Assembly: GCA_002785065.1 (NCBI GenBank)
Contig: PFLI01000104.1
Coordinates: forward strand, 1 to 5,310
Direction of reading: 5' to 3'
Length of the DNA stretch: 5,310 nt
Origin: Candidatus Roizmanbacteria bacterium CG_4_10_14_0_8_um_filter_33_9
GTDB taxonomy: Bacteria; Patescibacteriota; Microgenomatia; UBA1406; GWC2-37-13
Under the pieces are notes generated by a model, which made no database searches, was not told the DNA's origin, and saw nothing but the letters and a program-made list of their open reading frames with translations. This document shows, in pieces, positions 5,287 to 5,310 of this stretch (position 1 is its first letter; each line of letters starts with the position of its first letter). Made by a program: the position numbers and the translations under genes.

Positions 5287-5310
5287 TAAGTCGTATCTAT
5301 TAATTAGAAG

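Noticed and set aside
1..5310. CRISPR array, tRNA or rRNA genes
   Set aside because: No regularly spaced long repeats, cloverleaf-like segment or conserved ribosomal RNA sequence was seen on either strand.

Overview
The window is AT-rich and carries four convincing genes on the minus strand (202-4492) and two small genes on the plus strand (4641-5286). The source organism is not certain. No start codon shows a clear Shine-Dalgarno sequence, which fits Bacteroidota. The plus-strand gene at 4641 contains the literal GLPGLI motif of a protein family known essentially from Bacteroidota. The tyrosine recombinase at 3551-4492, however, reads most like the XerC/D-type enzymes I associate with candidate-phyla (Patescibacteria/CPR) genomes, and DUF2079 membrane proteins are also common there. 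TGA is used as a normal stop, so the Gracilibacteria/Absconditabacteria code is excluded. The window may hold a transferred block, or an assembly join near 4500-4550.

Layout. Positions 1-201 hold short degenerate repeats and no gene. The minus-strand genes, in order of transcription, are a tyrosine recombinase (4492-3551), a DUF2079 polytopic membrane protein (3535-2018), a family 2 glycosyltransferase of the polyprenyl-phosphate type (2021-1125) and a ten-helix EamA/DMT carrier (1128-202). The recombinase is separated from the next gene by only 15 bases, and the last three genes overlap by 4 bases (ATGA), so all four look like one transcription unit. The divergent intergenic region 4493-4640 holds a REP-like CCCTGAGC/GTCGAAGGG element bracketed by 9-bp direct repeats, and a perfect 19-bp palindrome. 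Two plus-strand genes follow. One is a 109-residue C-terminal piece of a GLPGLI protein; the other is a secreted acidic mini-protein with two cysteines. Between them lie 9-bp tandem repeats and a bulged hairpin.

How the genes may work together. The GT2 enzyme should charge undecaprenyl or another polyprenyl phosphate with a sugar on the cytoplasmic face. The DUF2079 protein has the organisation of a GT-C-like integral-membrane glycosyltransferase that would use such a lipid-linked sugar outside. The DMT carrier sits where a flippase would be expected (compare the DMT-superfamily ArnE/ArnF flippase). This three-part reading is inference from family membership and tight coupling. The recombinase is notably richer in G+C than the membrane genes and may be an older or differently acquired component.
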